Positions 1-8,387 of a stretch of 64,000 nucleotides of DNA are shown one piece after another. The DNA comes from Flavobacterium sp. HBTb2-11-1. Lineage in GTDB: Bacteria; Bacteroidota; Bacteroidia; Flavobacteriales; Flavobacteriaceae. Every line of letters starts with the position of its first letter. Positions within the stretch are counted from its first letter, which is position 1. The DNA lies in the NCBI RefSeq assembly GCF_009826975.1, contig NZ_WUMO01000001.1, positions 1 through 64,000 on the forward strand, written 5' to 3'. A model generated the notes under the pieces. That model was not told the origin of the DNA, ran no database searches, and was given only the letters and a program-made list of their open reading frames with translations. The translations under genes and the position numbers were made by a program.

Positions 1-225
1 CAGAACTTTCAAATCAGAACTTTCAAATCAGAACTTTCAAATCAGAACTTTCAAATCAGAACTTCCAAACAGAACTTTCAATCAGAGAACTTTCAATCAG
101 AGAACTTTCAATCAGAGAACTTCCAATCAGAAATTTCAAAACAGAGAACTTTCAAAGTATACGTTTCACGTAAAACATTCTAAACTTCCATTCTAAACTT
201 CCATTCTAAACTTCCATTCTAATTT
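1..225. repeat. Short tandem repeats left of ybeY
   Basis: Positions 1-57 contain a 14-bp unit (CAGAACTTTCAAAT) repeated almost exactly about four times. It continues as related 14-15 bp units (CAGAGAACTTTCAAT type) to about 157. A second, 13-bp unit (TTCTAAACTTCCA) is repeated about three times at 178-220. I see no reading frame and no spacer structure, so this is a minisatellite-like array and not CRISPR. It lies directly left of the parS cluster, in the gap beyond the 3' end of ybeY. Confidence 0.85.
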
Positions 226-560
226 TCTATTCTACACATCCCAAATCAAAAACTTCCTATGTTCCACGTGAAACGTTTAAAAAAAAATCAATCTTAAAAA
301 TTTCAATTTTTCAAAAATCATTCCACGGGAAACATTACTTTTTTCTCTTTTAAATTCAAACCTAAAAATCGTTCCACGTGGAACGATTTAATCTTTTACT
401 CGAATTTTCTATATAACGTTCCACGTGGAACGTTATTATTTATTTATAATTTCTAAATATATTTCACGTGGAACGTTATAAAAAATCAAAATTAAAAACG
501 TTTCACGTGGAACATACCTATAATAAAAAAAGAGGTTTAATTACTGTTCCACGTGAAACA
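163..560. promoter_or_regulatory. parS: Cluster of eight parS-like ParB binding sites
   Basis: Eight copies of a 14-bp palindrome of the form GTTYCACGTGRAAC occur at 163-176 (imperfect), 261-274, 320-333 (imperfect), 371-384, 418-431, 461-474, 500-513 and 546-559. The last, extended to 545-560 (TGTTCCACGTGAAACA), is identical to the well-known Bacillus subtilis parS 16-mer. ParB binds such sites and, with ParA and SMC, organises and segregates the origin-proximal chromosome. The spacing of 29-60 bp and the high density suggest a true centromere-like region. Function is inferred from the motif; parA and parB are not in this window. Confidence 0.85.
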
Positions 561-960
561 TCTTTATCTTCTCCTCTTCCTTAGCTCTCATTAATTGAGC
601 ATCTTCATCTGTCTTATCTTTATATCCACAGTAATGAAGTATACCATGAGACAGCACTCTTTTAAGTTCTTCAGCAAATGAAACATTGAAGTCTTTTGCG
701 TTGTCTGCAACACGTTCTACAGAAACAAAAATATCTCCATTTAACTCGTTACCAACTGTATAATCAAAACTGATAATATCAGTAAGAGTATCATGATCTA
801 GATATTCAACATTGATTTTATGAAGATATTCATCGTCACAAAATATATAATTGATTTCTCCTTCATTCTTGTTTTCAGAAACAATTACAGCACTAAGCCA
901 GTCACTAAAAGCTTGCTCGTCTCCTAAAGTAAAATCTGTTTCGTAATTAAAATTTATCAT
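541..960 (-). CDS. ybeY: Endoribonuclease YbeY (16S rRNA maturation factor)
   Basis: This 139-aa protein belongs to the UPF0054/YbeY metallo-hydrolases that mature the 16S rRNA 3' end and take part in ribosome quality control. The signature HGILHYCGYKDK lies at about residues 105-116; the usual third metal ligand (His of GYDH) is replaced by KD, which I recall as common in Bacteroidota. The start ATG overlaps the stop of the upstream DUF4175 gene by 4 nt (ATGA), so translation is probably coupled. The last six codons (MFHVEQ) are a parS site, so the C-terminus is shaped by a DNA element. Length is slightly below the usual 150 aa. Confidence 0.92.
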   Translation of the reverse strand: MINFNYETDFTLGDEQAFSDWLSAVIVSENKNEGEINYIFCDDEYLHKINVEYLDHDTLTDIISFDYTVGNELNGDIFVSVERVADNAKDFNVSFAEELKRVLSHGILHYCGYKDKTDEDAQLMRAKEEEKIKMFHVEQ

Positions 961-3900
961 TTTGTATTAAAGTATTCTTGAACTTTTTGATTAAAATTCG
1001 AGCGCAAAGGTAGTGATTGTCTGTTTAATATCTCCACACTGTTTAAATATTCCAATAGTGAACTTGGTAAAGCATTCGAACGATTCGTAAATTCTGCCTT
1101 ATTAGTTTCAGATTGTCTTTGTGTATCCTGACCTTGTTGCTGAACTGCATTGTTCAATTTCCATAATTCTTGCTGGATATTAAGAATACGTTGAAGGTTC
1201 TCATTCTTAAATCCTTTATTCAAAATCTGCTTTTCAGATTGTTTCATTTGATCAATAATAGATCTGCCTTGAGCATCTAAACCTTTCTTCGCTAATTCTT
1301 TTTGTAGTGCTTCACGAAGCTTAACTTGCTCTTTGTAGATTTCCATTATAGCTTCTGCGTCACCTTCTCCATCTTCTCCTTCATTACCGTTCTTTTCCCC
1401 TTTTCCATTCTTTCCATCTTTACCAGAAGTACCTTTATCGCCACTTTTACTTCCTTGTCCTTCTTTGCCCTGTCCTTCTTTTCCTTGACCACTTTGTCCT
1501 TGTCCAGACTTTCCATCTTTTCCTTCACCAGGTTTATCACCTTGCTGTTGTCCAGACTTCATTCCATCTTTCATTTTATCAGCAAGACCTTTTTGTTTCT
1601 GAATAATATCTGGTAACTGCATTCCTTGTCCGTCTCCAGATTTAGGTTTTCCTGCTCCCGGTTTAGGCATAGACATCTGCATGTTATTCAATAAATCACT
1701 TAAGAAATCGGCTAACTTATTTGCTGATGAAACTGCATATTGCTGGTGTGAAACTCCTCTTGGGATTTGAACATCCGTTAAGGTTTCTATAGCCTTGTCC
1801 ATGTTGTATTGTACATTTCCAATTTCCTTGGTAACGTCTTCTGCTACCTTTGGATTACGTAATGAAAGTGCAAACAAACTATCATCAACATGTCTGAATT
1901 GCTGTTTTAAATTCTGCTGAATCTTGATGTTTTTTGTGAATGTCGACGAACCTAATTTCATTGCTTTAAACTGTTTCATCACATCCTCTTGTGATAAAGA
2001 ATATGCTAAAAGATTATCTAGAATCTGACGAAGCATTGCTACATCTTCTTCTAATTGTTCTTGTTCCCCACCCTCCATTTCGCTCTGCATTTCCTGAGCC
2101 ATAGACTTCATTTTCTTTGCAGCACTTTTCTGTTTTGGCTTAGCTCCAGATGTATTCTTTTTACTCAATTCCTCAGAAGCTTTATTCAAGTCATTGTCTA
2201 CATCTTTCTCTTTGGAAGCATCAGATGGAATATCTAAAGGTTTCTTTAAAGTCTTATTCTCCTCTTTCAAATCTTTTAAATCTTCCTGAATCTTATCAAA
2301 AGATTTATTGATCTCATCCTGCTTCTCTTTAGTATTTTCTTTCTCTTTATTAGATAACTGTTCCTGTTGTTCTGACAGTTTATTTAGTTTCTCAGCAACC
2401 TGTTCTGCTTTCTTTGAAACGTAAAAACGCTTGGTTAATTCCACCAATTGTTCTAAATTACGAGATTGGTTTTTACTGATTTGTTTGAACTTTTCCATCT
2501 TATCAAACAGTTCTTCACTGTTTAATTTATCGTTTAAGTTCTTTAATTCGTCTAATAATTTCTGATTCTTTTCTAAATCTTTCTGTGCATTATCTAAACG
2601 CTTTTGTAAATCTTCGGCAGTTTTATCCTTCTTATCCTCTTTGAACTTATCTAAATTCTGATTCATTTTCTCAGAAAATTGTTTCATCATTTCGTCTTGT
2701 TGTTTCTGACGCTTGATAAAATCATTGATCTTCTGTTGATCTTTAAACTCTAAATTATCTTTTTCTTTTCCTGTATTCTGAAGCTTATCCATTTCTGAAA
2801 TCTGCTTCGTTTGATTCTTCAAAGATTTAGATAAACTATTGATATTTTGATTTTGCTGTTGTAATTCTTGATCCTGAATTTCATCTGTTGTAGCTACACG
2901 ATCTGAAAACGTAGAAGACTTTGTAGACTTAAATCCGTGTGGTGCATCGTTATCAAAAACTTCAAAATAGTATTCGTATGAAACTCCTTCTTCTACAGGA
3001 AGGTTACTTGGAAAATTAAAAACAAACTGATCAAATACTCCAGCCTTCACAGGAATGTTTCCACGCTTAGCAGACTGTGGTTTGTTACGTTCGTAGTATA
3101 CGATTTGTAATTTCGAAAGTCCGTAATCGTCACCCAATCTTCCTAGAATATAGTTCTTATCAAGCTTCAAACTGTCTGGCGCAGGACCTACATTGATGGT
3201 TGGAAACTGATCTTTGATAACAGACAGCTGATAGTCTAGTTTTTCGTAGTTTTTAACTTTATCATTAGACGTAAGTATTTGATATTCGGTATTTTGACTA
3301 ATATTTTTAGCCAATTTAAACTCATTTTCTGCCTTATTGAACTTAAATACTTCATTATCTCTTTTCCATACTACTTCTTGGGTAGATTTGGTATTCATTT
3401 TCCAAGTTACAGTGGTTCCTTCAGGTACAATTGCATTTCCAGTTCCCTGAATTGTCTCTGATTTTTTCTTTAGATAAGAAGGAAAACTTAAAACCATTTC
3501 GAAGTTTGCAATGGATGGAACTGTGATCACTTTCAATTCATATTCTTCAGAAACAACCGAATTTCCTTCAAAAGAAAATTGAATATTTTCAGAAGGCTTT
3601 TCAATTTTAAATTCAAACTTTCCTGGTTGAGAAGATTCCATAAAATAACTTTCGTTACCAATATGAATCATGACATTTTCTGGAACTACGTTTCCAACAG
3701 ATTCCATTTTAATTACAAAATCTTTGTTTTGTTCTGCTTGCAAATTAGAATTCAAAACCACAAATTTGAAAGGAGCCGGTGGCAAAAATGCAGAATTGAA
3801 ATGGACTACTCTATTCAAACTTTGAGAAATTACATTGCTATTTCCAGAAATATAAAACACAGCAAAAAGCAAAATTGGAACTAAAGCTAATGGCAAATAT

Positions 3901-4358
3901 TTTTTGTTAGCTTTAAAATTGATGGCATTTCCAAAAGGAATTGGCTGTAAAGAATTTGCTTTTTGCTCTATCGATGCCAAAACCAATTCTGAATTTTCAG
4001 CATTGTTCTCAGATGACAATTGCAAAAAGTTAGTCAGCTTATCGCTCACTTCTGTGAAATGATTTCCAATAATTTTTGAAGCTTGGCTATAATCAATTCC
4101 CTTTTGAAGTTTGAATAACTTGAATAATGGGAAAAGAATTAAACGGACTAAAAGGAAAACTTCAACTCCAACAAATAACCAAAATAGAAAAGTTCTTCCC
4201 AATGGTTTTAGCCAAAGAAAGTACTCTACAAAAAGCGTAAATAGAAAATACAATAAACCAAAACCGGTAAAAAGTAAGATCCCTTTTATCAGTTCGTTGG
4301 TATAATATTTCTTAATGAAAGCCTCTAACTTTTGATATATTGCAGATGATGTTTTCAA
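957..4358 (-). CDS. DUF4175 family large membrane-anchored coiled-coil protein
   Basis: An 1133-aa protein with two membrane segments near the N-terminus (about 24-47 and 50-75) and a third near residues 153-170. A predicted periplasmic beta-rich region (about 190-480) follows, then long charged coiled coils rich in Gln, Lys and Glu (about 490-780). A low-complexity Gly/Lys/Gln tract with GQGKEGQG-type repeats (about 920-1020) precedes the C-terminal helical part. I recognise it as the DUF4175 family, conserved next to ybeY in flavobacteria; its function is unknown. The start codon at 4356-4358 is TTG (translated here as Met), with MKTSSAIYQ as first residues; no good ATG lies close by. It forms an operon with ybeY. 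Confidence 0.85.
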   Translation of the reverse strand: MKTSSAIYQKLEAFIKKYYTNELIKGILLFTGFGLLYFLFTLFVEYFLWLKPLGRTFLFWLFVGVEVFLLVRLILFPLFKLFKLQKGIDYSQASKIIGNHFTEVSDKLTNFLQLSSENNAENSELVLASIEQKANSLQPIPFGNAINFKANKKYLPLALVPILLFAVFYISGNSNVISQSLNRVVHFNSAFLPPAPFKFVVLNSNLQAEQNKDFVIKMESVGNVVPENVMIHIGNESYFMESSQPGKFEFKIEKPSENIQFSFEGNSVVSEEYELKVITVPSIANFEMVLSFPSYLKKKSETIQGTGNAIVPEGTTVTWKMNTKSTQEVVWKRDNEVFKFNKAENEFKLAKNISQNTEYQILTSNDKVKNYEKLDYQLSVIKDQFPTINVGPAPDSLKLDKNYILGRLGDDYGLSKLQIVYYERNKPQSAKRGNIPVKAGVFDQFVFNFPSNLPVEEGVSYEYYFEVFDNDAPHGFKSTKSSTFSDRVATTDEIQDQELQQQNQNINSLSKSLKNQTKQISEMDKLQNTGKEKDNLEFKDQQKINDFIKRQKQQDEMMKQFSEKMNQNLDKFKEDKKDKTAEDLQKRLDNAQKDLEKNQKLLDELKNLNDKLNSEELFDKMEKFKQISKNQSRNLEQLVELTKRFYVSKKAEQVAEKLNKLSEQQEQLSNKEKENTKEKQDEINKSFDKIQEDLKDLKEENKTLKKPLDIPSDASKEKDVDNDLNKASEELSKKNTSGAKPKQKSAAKKMKSMAQEMQSEMEGGEQEQLEEDVAMLRQILDNLLAYSLSQEDVMKQFKAMKLGSSTFTKNIKIQQNLKQQFRHVDDSLFALSLRNPKVAEDVTKEIGNVQYNMDKAIETLTDVQIPRGVSHQQYAVSSANKLADFLSDLLNNMQMSMPKPGAGKPKSGDGQGMQLPDIIQKQKGLADKMKDGMKSGQQQGDKPGEGKDGKSGQGQSGQGKEGQGKEGQGSKSGDKGTSGKDGKNGKGEKNGNEGEDGEGDAEAIMEIYKEQVKLREALQKELAKKGLDAQGRSIIDQMKQSEKQILNKGFKNENLQRILNIQQELWKLNNAVQQQGQDTQRQSETNKAEFTNRSNALPSSLLEYLNSVEILNRQSLPLRSNFNQKVQEYFNTK

Positions 4359-4422
4359 AATAAGTCTGTTTTAATTATAACCTATAAAAGTAATAATTAT
4401 AAAGATTCAAATTCCAAAAAAT

Positions 4423-4469
4423 AAATTCCAAATTCCAAGGATTCACCTAGTTTGGAATTTGGAATTTTT
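4423..4469. repeat. Perfect 16-bp inverted repeat (AAATTCCAAATTCCAA)
   Basis: The left arm is 4423-4438, the right arm 4452-4467, with a 13-nt loop and a short T run to 4469. It looks like a terminator on the plus strand but no plus-strand gene ends here. It lies between the divergent DUF4175 gene and gltX, just upstream of the gltX promoter. Related AATTCCAAATTCC words recur at 43081-43154, so it is probably a dispersed repeat. Confidence 0.6.
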
Positions 4470-4474
4470 AAAAA

Positions 4475-4502
4475 TTTGAATTTATTGAAAGTCGTATCTT
4501 TG
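4475..4502 (+). promoter_or_regulatory. gltX promoter, Bacteroidota type
   Basis: A TATCTTTG box at 4495-4502 matches the Bacteroidota -7 consensus TAnnTTTG. A TTTG at 4475-4478 is a possible -33 element, 16 bp away. The box lies 18 nt upstream of the ATG at 4521, which rules out the longer in-frame start at 4452. Confidence 0.65.
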
Positions 4503-4520
4503 CAACAAAATTTTAAACAA

Positions 4521-6026
4521 ATGTCAAAGCAAGTTCGTGTGCGTTTTGCACCAAGTCCGACTGGACCGTTACATATTGGCGGAGTTCGTACTGCCTTATT
4601 TAATTATTTATTTGCAAAAAAACATAACGGTGTTTTTTATCTAAGAATTGAAGATACAGATCAGACTCGTTTTGTTCCTGGTGCAGAGGCTTACATTATG
4701 GAAGCTCTTGAATGGTTAGGAATTGCTCCTGAAGAAACGGTTGGAAAAAATGAAAAATTTGGTCCGTACAGACAAAGCGAACGTAAAGATTTATACCAGC
4801 AATATGCAGATCAGTTGATCAATTCTGGTTGGGCATATTATGCTTTTGATACTCCTGAAGCTTTGGATGCACATAGAAAACAACACGAAGCTGAAGGAAA
4901 AACATTTATTTACAATCATCACAATCGTGAAAAGTTAGATACTTCTTTAGTAATTTCTGCTGATGAAGTTGCTACAAGAATTGCAAATGGAGAACATTAT
5001 GTAATCCGTTTTAAAACTCCTGTTGATGAAACTTTACATTTGAAAGATATTATTCGTGGCGATGTTAAGTTTGAAACTAATCTTTTGGATGATAAAGTTC
5101 TTTTCAAAAGTGACGGAATGCCAACATACCATTTAGCTAATATTGTGGATGATCATTTAATGGAAACTTCACATGTAATTCGTGGGGAAGAATGGTTGCC
5201 ATCTATGCCACTTCACGTTTTATTATACAAAGCATTTGGTTGGGAAGCTCCAGAATTTGCTCATTTACCTCTGATTTTGAAACCAGTTGGAAATGGTAAA
5301 TTATCAAAAAGAGATGGAGACAAAATGGGATTCCCAGTATTTCCATTAGAATGGAAAACCGAAGAAGGTGTTTCATCTGGATACAGAGAAAAAGGATTTT
5401 TCCCAGAAGCAGTTGTAAACTTCTTAGCTTTACTTGGATGGAATGATGGAACAGATAAAGAATTATTTTCTTTAGATGAATTAGCTGAATCTTTTGACTT
5501 AAATAGAGTTCACAAAGCTGGAGCTAAATTTGATCCAGAGAAAAACAAATGGTTCAACCACCAATATTTAGTAAAACAAAATGATGCCGATTTAGCAAAA
5601 AGCTTCTCTCCTATTTTAGAAGAAAAAGGCTTCTCTACTCCGCTCGAAGTGACAACTCGCATAGTATCACTTATCAAAGAAAGAGCAAATTTCGTTTCTG
5701 AATTTTGGGATTTGACAGATTTCTTTTTCCAGGCGCCAACATCTTATGATGAAAAAGCAAGTAAAAATTGGAAAGAAGAAACTCCAACTTTAATGCAGGA
5801 ACTGATTTCTGTTTTAGAAAATATTGAAGATTTTACTTCTGCAAATATTGAAGCAATCGTAAAAGATTGGTTAACTAAAAACGAAATCGGAATGGGGAAA
5901 GTAATGCAACCTTTCCGTTTAAGTTTGGTTGGAGCTCTTAAAGGTCCTCACCTATTTGACATTGTTGAAATCATTGGAAAAGAAGAAACTATTTCTAGAA
6001 TTCAGAAAGCGATAGCTACTCTATAA
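4521..6026 (+). CDS. gltX: Glutamate--tRNA ligase (GltX)
   Basis: This 501-aa class I aminoacyl-tRNA synthetase charges tRNA-Glu with glutamate in the cytoplasm. The HIGH-type motif is PTGPLHIGG at residues 13-21, and the KMSKS-type loop is KLSKRDG at about 259-265. The C-terminal helical anticodon-binding domain is intact and the length is normal. The reading frame is open upstream to 4452, but the promoter at 4495-4502 and the conserved N-terminus MSKQVRVRFAPSP fix the start at 4521. It is monocistronic, with a strong terminator at 6171. A separate glnS is also present, so tRNA-Gln is charged directly and GltX can be the discriminating form. Confidence 0.97.
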   Translation: MSKQVRVRFAPSPTGPLHIGGVRTALFNYLFAKKHNGVFYLRIEDTDQTRFVPGAEAYIMEALEWLGIAPEETVGKNEKFGPYRQSERKDLYQQYADQLINSGWAYYAFDTPEALDAHRKQHEAEGKTFIYNHHNREKLDTSLVISADEVATRIANGEHYVIRFKTPVDETLHLKDIIRGDVKFETNLLDDKVLFKSDGMPTYHLANIVDDHLMETSHVIRGEEWLPSMPLHVLLYKAFGWEAPEFAHLPLILKPVGNGKLSKRDGDKMGFPVFPLEWKTEEGVSSGYREKGFFPEAVVNFLALLGWNDGTDKELFSLDELAESFDLNRVHKAGAKFDPEKNKWFNHQYLVKQNDADLAKSFSPILEEKGFSTPLEVTTRIVSLIKERANFVSEFWDLTDFFFQAPTSYDEKASKNWKEETPTLMQELISVLENIEDFTSANIEAIVKDWLTKNEIGMGKVMQPFRLSLVGALKGPHLFDIVEIIGKEETISRIQKAIATL

Positions 6027-6032
6027 AAAATT

Positions 6033-6163
6033 TTACCATTAAGATATTAAGAAAATTAAGCTGAACTTAACGGTAAAAAAAAGGAAAGTTTTTAAGTTCA
6101 TAAAGCTTAATTGTCTTGACAAAGATTTGATCTTAATTTTCTAAATGAACTTAATGGTTCAAA
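6033..6163. repeat. Imperfect inverted repeat downstream of gltX
   Basis: The sequences ACCATTAAGATATTAAG near 6034 and CTTAATTTTCTAAATGAACTTAATGGT near 6131-6158 are imperfect inverted copies. The unit resembles small dispersed intergenic palindromes of flavobacteria. Its function is unknown. Confidence 0.4.
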
Positions 6164-6170
6164 AAAAACT

Positions 6171-6212
6171 AAACGCTACGTAACATTTCAAAAATGTTCT
6201 TAGCGTTTTTTT
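6171..6212 (+). terminator. Rho-independent terminator of gltX
   Basis: Stem arms AAACGCTA (6171-6178) and TAGCGTTT (6201-6208) are perfectly paired. An inner stem AACATTT/AAATGTT lies at 6182-6198, and a T run follows the hairpin. Confidence 0.8.
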
Positions 6213-6281
6213 AATGTTTGAAAATTTTATTTTAGAAGAATTTTCGTAAATTACCAAATTCATAAATTAAACTAAATAACC

Positions 6282-7265
6282 ATGAGTACAGCATTTATTA
6301 TCTTTTTAGTATTGGCATTCTTCATTTTTATGTCGTCTTTCTTTACTGTAAAACAGCAATCGTCTGTTATTATCGAGCGATTTGGAAAATTTCAGAGTGT
6401 TAGAAATTCAGGATTACAACTTAAAATTCCGTTGGTTGATAGATTGGCCGGGCGTGTAAATCTTAAAATTCAGCAATTGGATGTTATCATTGAAACTAAA
6501 ACTAGAGACAACGTTTTTATTAAAATGAAAGTTTCGGTTCAGTTCAAAGTAATACAAGAAAAAGTATACGAAGCATTTTATAAACTAGAATATCCACACG
6601 ATCAAATTACTTCTTATGTATTTGATGTGGTTCGTGCTGAAGTTCCGAAACTAAAATTGGATGATGTTTTTGAAAGAAAAGATGATATTGCAGTTGCAGT
6701 AAAACGCGAATTGAACGAAGCAATGTCTGCATACGGATATGATATCATCAATACTTTGGTTACTGATATTGATCCAGACATTCAAGTAAAAAATGCAATG
6801 AATAGAATCAATGCTGCAGATAGAGAAAAAACTGCTGCAGAATTTGAAGCTGAAAGTTCAAGAATTAGAATCGTTGCAAAAGCAAAAGCCGAAGCAGAAA
6901 GTAAACGTTTACAAGGACAAGGTATCGCAGATCAACGTCGTGAAATTGCAAGAGGTCTTGTAGAAAGTGTTGAAGTTTTAAACCAAGTTGGAATTAATTC
7001 TCAAGAAGCTTCTGCCCTAATTGTAGTTACTCAGCATTATGATACATTACAATCTATTGGATCTGATACAAATTCAAACCTAATTCTTCTTCCAAATTCT
7101 CCACAAGCTGGAACTGACATGTTAAACAATATGGTTGCTTCCTTTACAGCTTCTAACCAAGTTGGCGAAATGATGAAAAAAGGAAATAAGAAAATTGAAA
7201 AACCAAAACAAACACCAAGACAATCTGGTTACGAAGATGACGTTCAACCAGATGTTCAACAATAA
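6282..7265 (+). CDS. SPFH/Band 7 (stomatin/prohibitin-like) membrane protein
   Basis: A 327-aa protein with one N-terminal membrane segment (about 3-20). A Band 7/SPFH domain (about 22-190) contains the typical TVKQQSSVIIERFGKF start and the LKIPLVDR segment. An Ala/Glu-rich coiled coil (about 180-230, AKAKAEAESKRLQGQG) and a disordered charged tail follow. Family members form large oligomeric membrane scaffolds that organise microdomains or proteases; the precise role here is unknown. No NfeD partner lies beside it. A clear ATG is followed by a typical length for the family, and the gene ends just before a bidirectional terminator. Confidence 0.88.
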   Translation: MSTAFIIFLVLAFFIFMSSFFTVKQQSSVIIERFGKFQSVRNSGLQLKIPLVDRLAGRVNLKIQQLDVIIETKTRDNVFIKMKVSVQFKVIQEKVYEAFYKLEYPHDQITSYVFDVVRAEVPKLKLDDVFERKDDIAVAVKRELNEAMSAYGYDIINTLVTDIDPDIQVKNAMNRINAADREKTAAEFEAESSRIRIVAKAKAEAESKRLQGQGIADQRREIARGLVESVEVLNQVGINSQEASALIVVTQHYDTLQSIGSDTNSNLILLPNSPQAGTDMLNNMVASFTASNQVGEMMKKGNKKIEKPKQTPRQSGYEDDVQPDVQQ

Positions 7266-7274
7266 TTGAAAAAC

Positions 7275-7300
7275 AAAAAGAGGCTTAATCGCCTCTTTTT
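7275..7300. terminator. Bidirectional terminator
   Basis: A perfect 10-bp stem AAAAAGAGGC (7275-7284)/GCCTCTTTTT (7291-7300) with a 6-nt loop serves the plus-strand SPFH gene. It also serves the minus-strand small gene, whose stop codon (7285-7287) lies in the loop. Confidence 0.85.
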
Positions 7301-7539
7301 CTATTTATAAACCAACTGATGATAAATGGTAAAACGGATTGCAAAATTTCTGGAAATGATTTTTTGACATAACCTGTGTAAGATGAAATAAAACCATTTA
7401 CAATATTTTGCGGAGTAATGCTTTCTTTGGTTTTCTGAAAACTTAAAACCAATTTCTGATAATTGATTTCTTTTTCCAATTTCAAAATTTCCAGATCTCT
7501 TTCAATCTCAGCATACGAAGAGTATTTTTTTCTTTCCAT
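7285..7539 (-). CDS. Small hypothetical protein of the YtxH/holin-like operon
   Basis: An 84-aa basic protein starting MERKKYSSYAEIERDLEILKLEKEI, an amphipathic helix followed by a weakly hydrophobic stretch (about 55-78, LQSVLPFIISWFI) that may sit in the membrane. It begins 2 nt after the stop of the upstream holin-like gene and is co-oriented, so it is very probably the last gene of a three-gene operon. I do not recognise a named family. The stop codon lies in the terminator loop. Confidence 0.72.
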   Translation of the reverse strand: MERKKYSSYAEIERDLEILKLEKEINYQKLVLSFQKTKESITPQNIVNGFISSYTGYVKKSFPEILQSVLPFIISWFINRKRGD

Positions 7540-7541
7540 AA

Positions 7542-7892
7542 TTAATCATTAAAAAAGATTTCTGAAAATTTCTCCAAGATTGGTCCTTCTACTACTTTAT
7601 CTTTTACAAAGAAAAGTAAAATAGTCAGCACCAAATAGATCCCTCCTACTGTCAAAAATCCGAGAGCATTACTTTCAAACAAAGAACCAAAAGCATACGC
7701 TGCGGCAAAAGATCCAAAAATCATAACCATACTGAAACACAATAAAATCAAAGTAAACTTAAAGATTAAAGTTGTTGATTTCATTGCAACCTTAAACCCC
7801 CAAAGTTTATAATAAGCTAAATGACTTTCAATATATTCTTTAGCCTGATCTTGAACTTTTTCAGTGTTTTCTTTTAATTCTTCAAAAGCCAT
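7542..7892 (-). CDS. Phage-holin-like / YqjE-type membrane protein
   Basis: A 116-aa protein with an amphipathic N-terminus (MAFEELKENTEKVQDQAKEY) and two membrane helices (about 38-65 and 70-95) separated by a short loop. This is the layout of the Phage_holin_3_6/DUF1469 proteins that occur beside YtxH genes and respond to stress in many bacteria. The frame is open to 7946, but MAFEEL with ATG at 7890-7892 is the conserved-looking start and leaves a normal gap after the YtxH gene. Its role is not known; a holin function is unlikely without phage genes nearby. Confidence 0.8.
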   Translation of the reverse strand: MAFEELKENTEKVQDQAKEYIESHLAYYKLWGFKVAMKSTTLIFKFTLILLCFSMVMIFGSFAAAYAFGSLFESNALGFLTVGGIYLVLTILLFFVKDKVVEGPILEKFSEIFFND

Positions 7893-7967
7893 AAATTCTA
7901 TTTTTTTAAATAAAAAAGCACAAAACTGTCTTATAAAAATAAGCAAGTAATGTGCTTTATAAAAATA

Positions 7968-8294
7968 TTATTTCTGAAGTTTAGCGTTATGTGCTTTTAG
8001 TTCAGCAAGTTTACTTTCTAAAAAAGTGATCACTTCTTCTGTTTTGTAACTCATATTCGAAAGTAAATCTTCATACGTTCCGTCTAAGTTTTTCTTTGCG
8101 TGAGCAAACTTTTCACGTAAAACTTCTGAACTTGCATCAAAAGAATCTTTCAAATTATGCCTTGCATCATCTAAACCTTCTTTAATTTTTGCTCGAGTTT
8201 TAGATCCTTTATCAGGTGCAAATAAAATTCCTATCGCCGCTCCTGCAGCTGCTGCAGCTAAAATTGCTGCTGCTGTATTTAAATTCTTAGACAT
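7968..8294 (-). CDS. YtxH domain-containing protein
   Basis: A 108-aa protein with an Ala/Gly-rich N-terminal membrane helix (AAAILAAAAAGAAIGILFAP, residues 8-27). The diagnostic APDKGSKTRAKI that follows marks the YtxH/GvpP family, and a charged coiled coil runs to the end. YtxH proteins are small envelope or general-stress proteins of unknown mechanism. It is the first gene of the operon with the holin-like and 84-aa proteins. Confidence 0.87.
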   Translation of the reverse strand: MSKNLNTAAAILAAAAAGAAIGILFAPDKGSKTRAKIKEGLDDARHNLKDSFDASSEVLREKFAHAKKNLDGTYEDLLSNMSYKTEEVITFLESKLAELKAHNAKLQK

Positions 8295-8387
8295 GATAGT
8301 TACAATTTAAAATTATTAATAAAGATACTCTTTTTTAAAATGATAAAACTTTGATTATTTGTAATTTACAAAAAATTAACAATCTTA

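Noticed and set aside
1..225. Possible CRISPR array
   Set aside because: Units of 13-15 bp with no spacers of constant length and no cas genes; it is a minisatellite.
4452..4520. Extended N-terminus of GltX
   Set aside because: The extra 23 codons lie over the inverted repeat and the promoter box and precede the conserved MSKQVRVRF start.
7542..7892. Phage holin as part of a prophage
   Set aside because: The protein is a YqjE/DUF1469-type envelope protein next to YtxH; no other phage genes are nearby.
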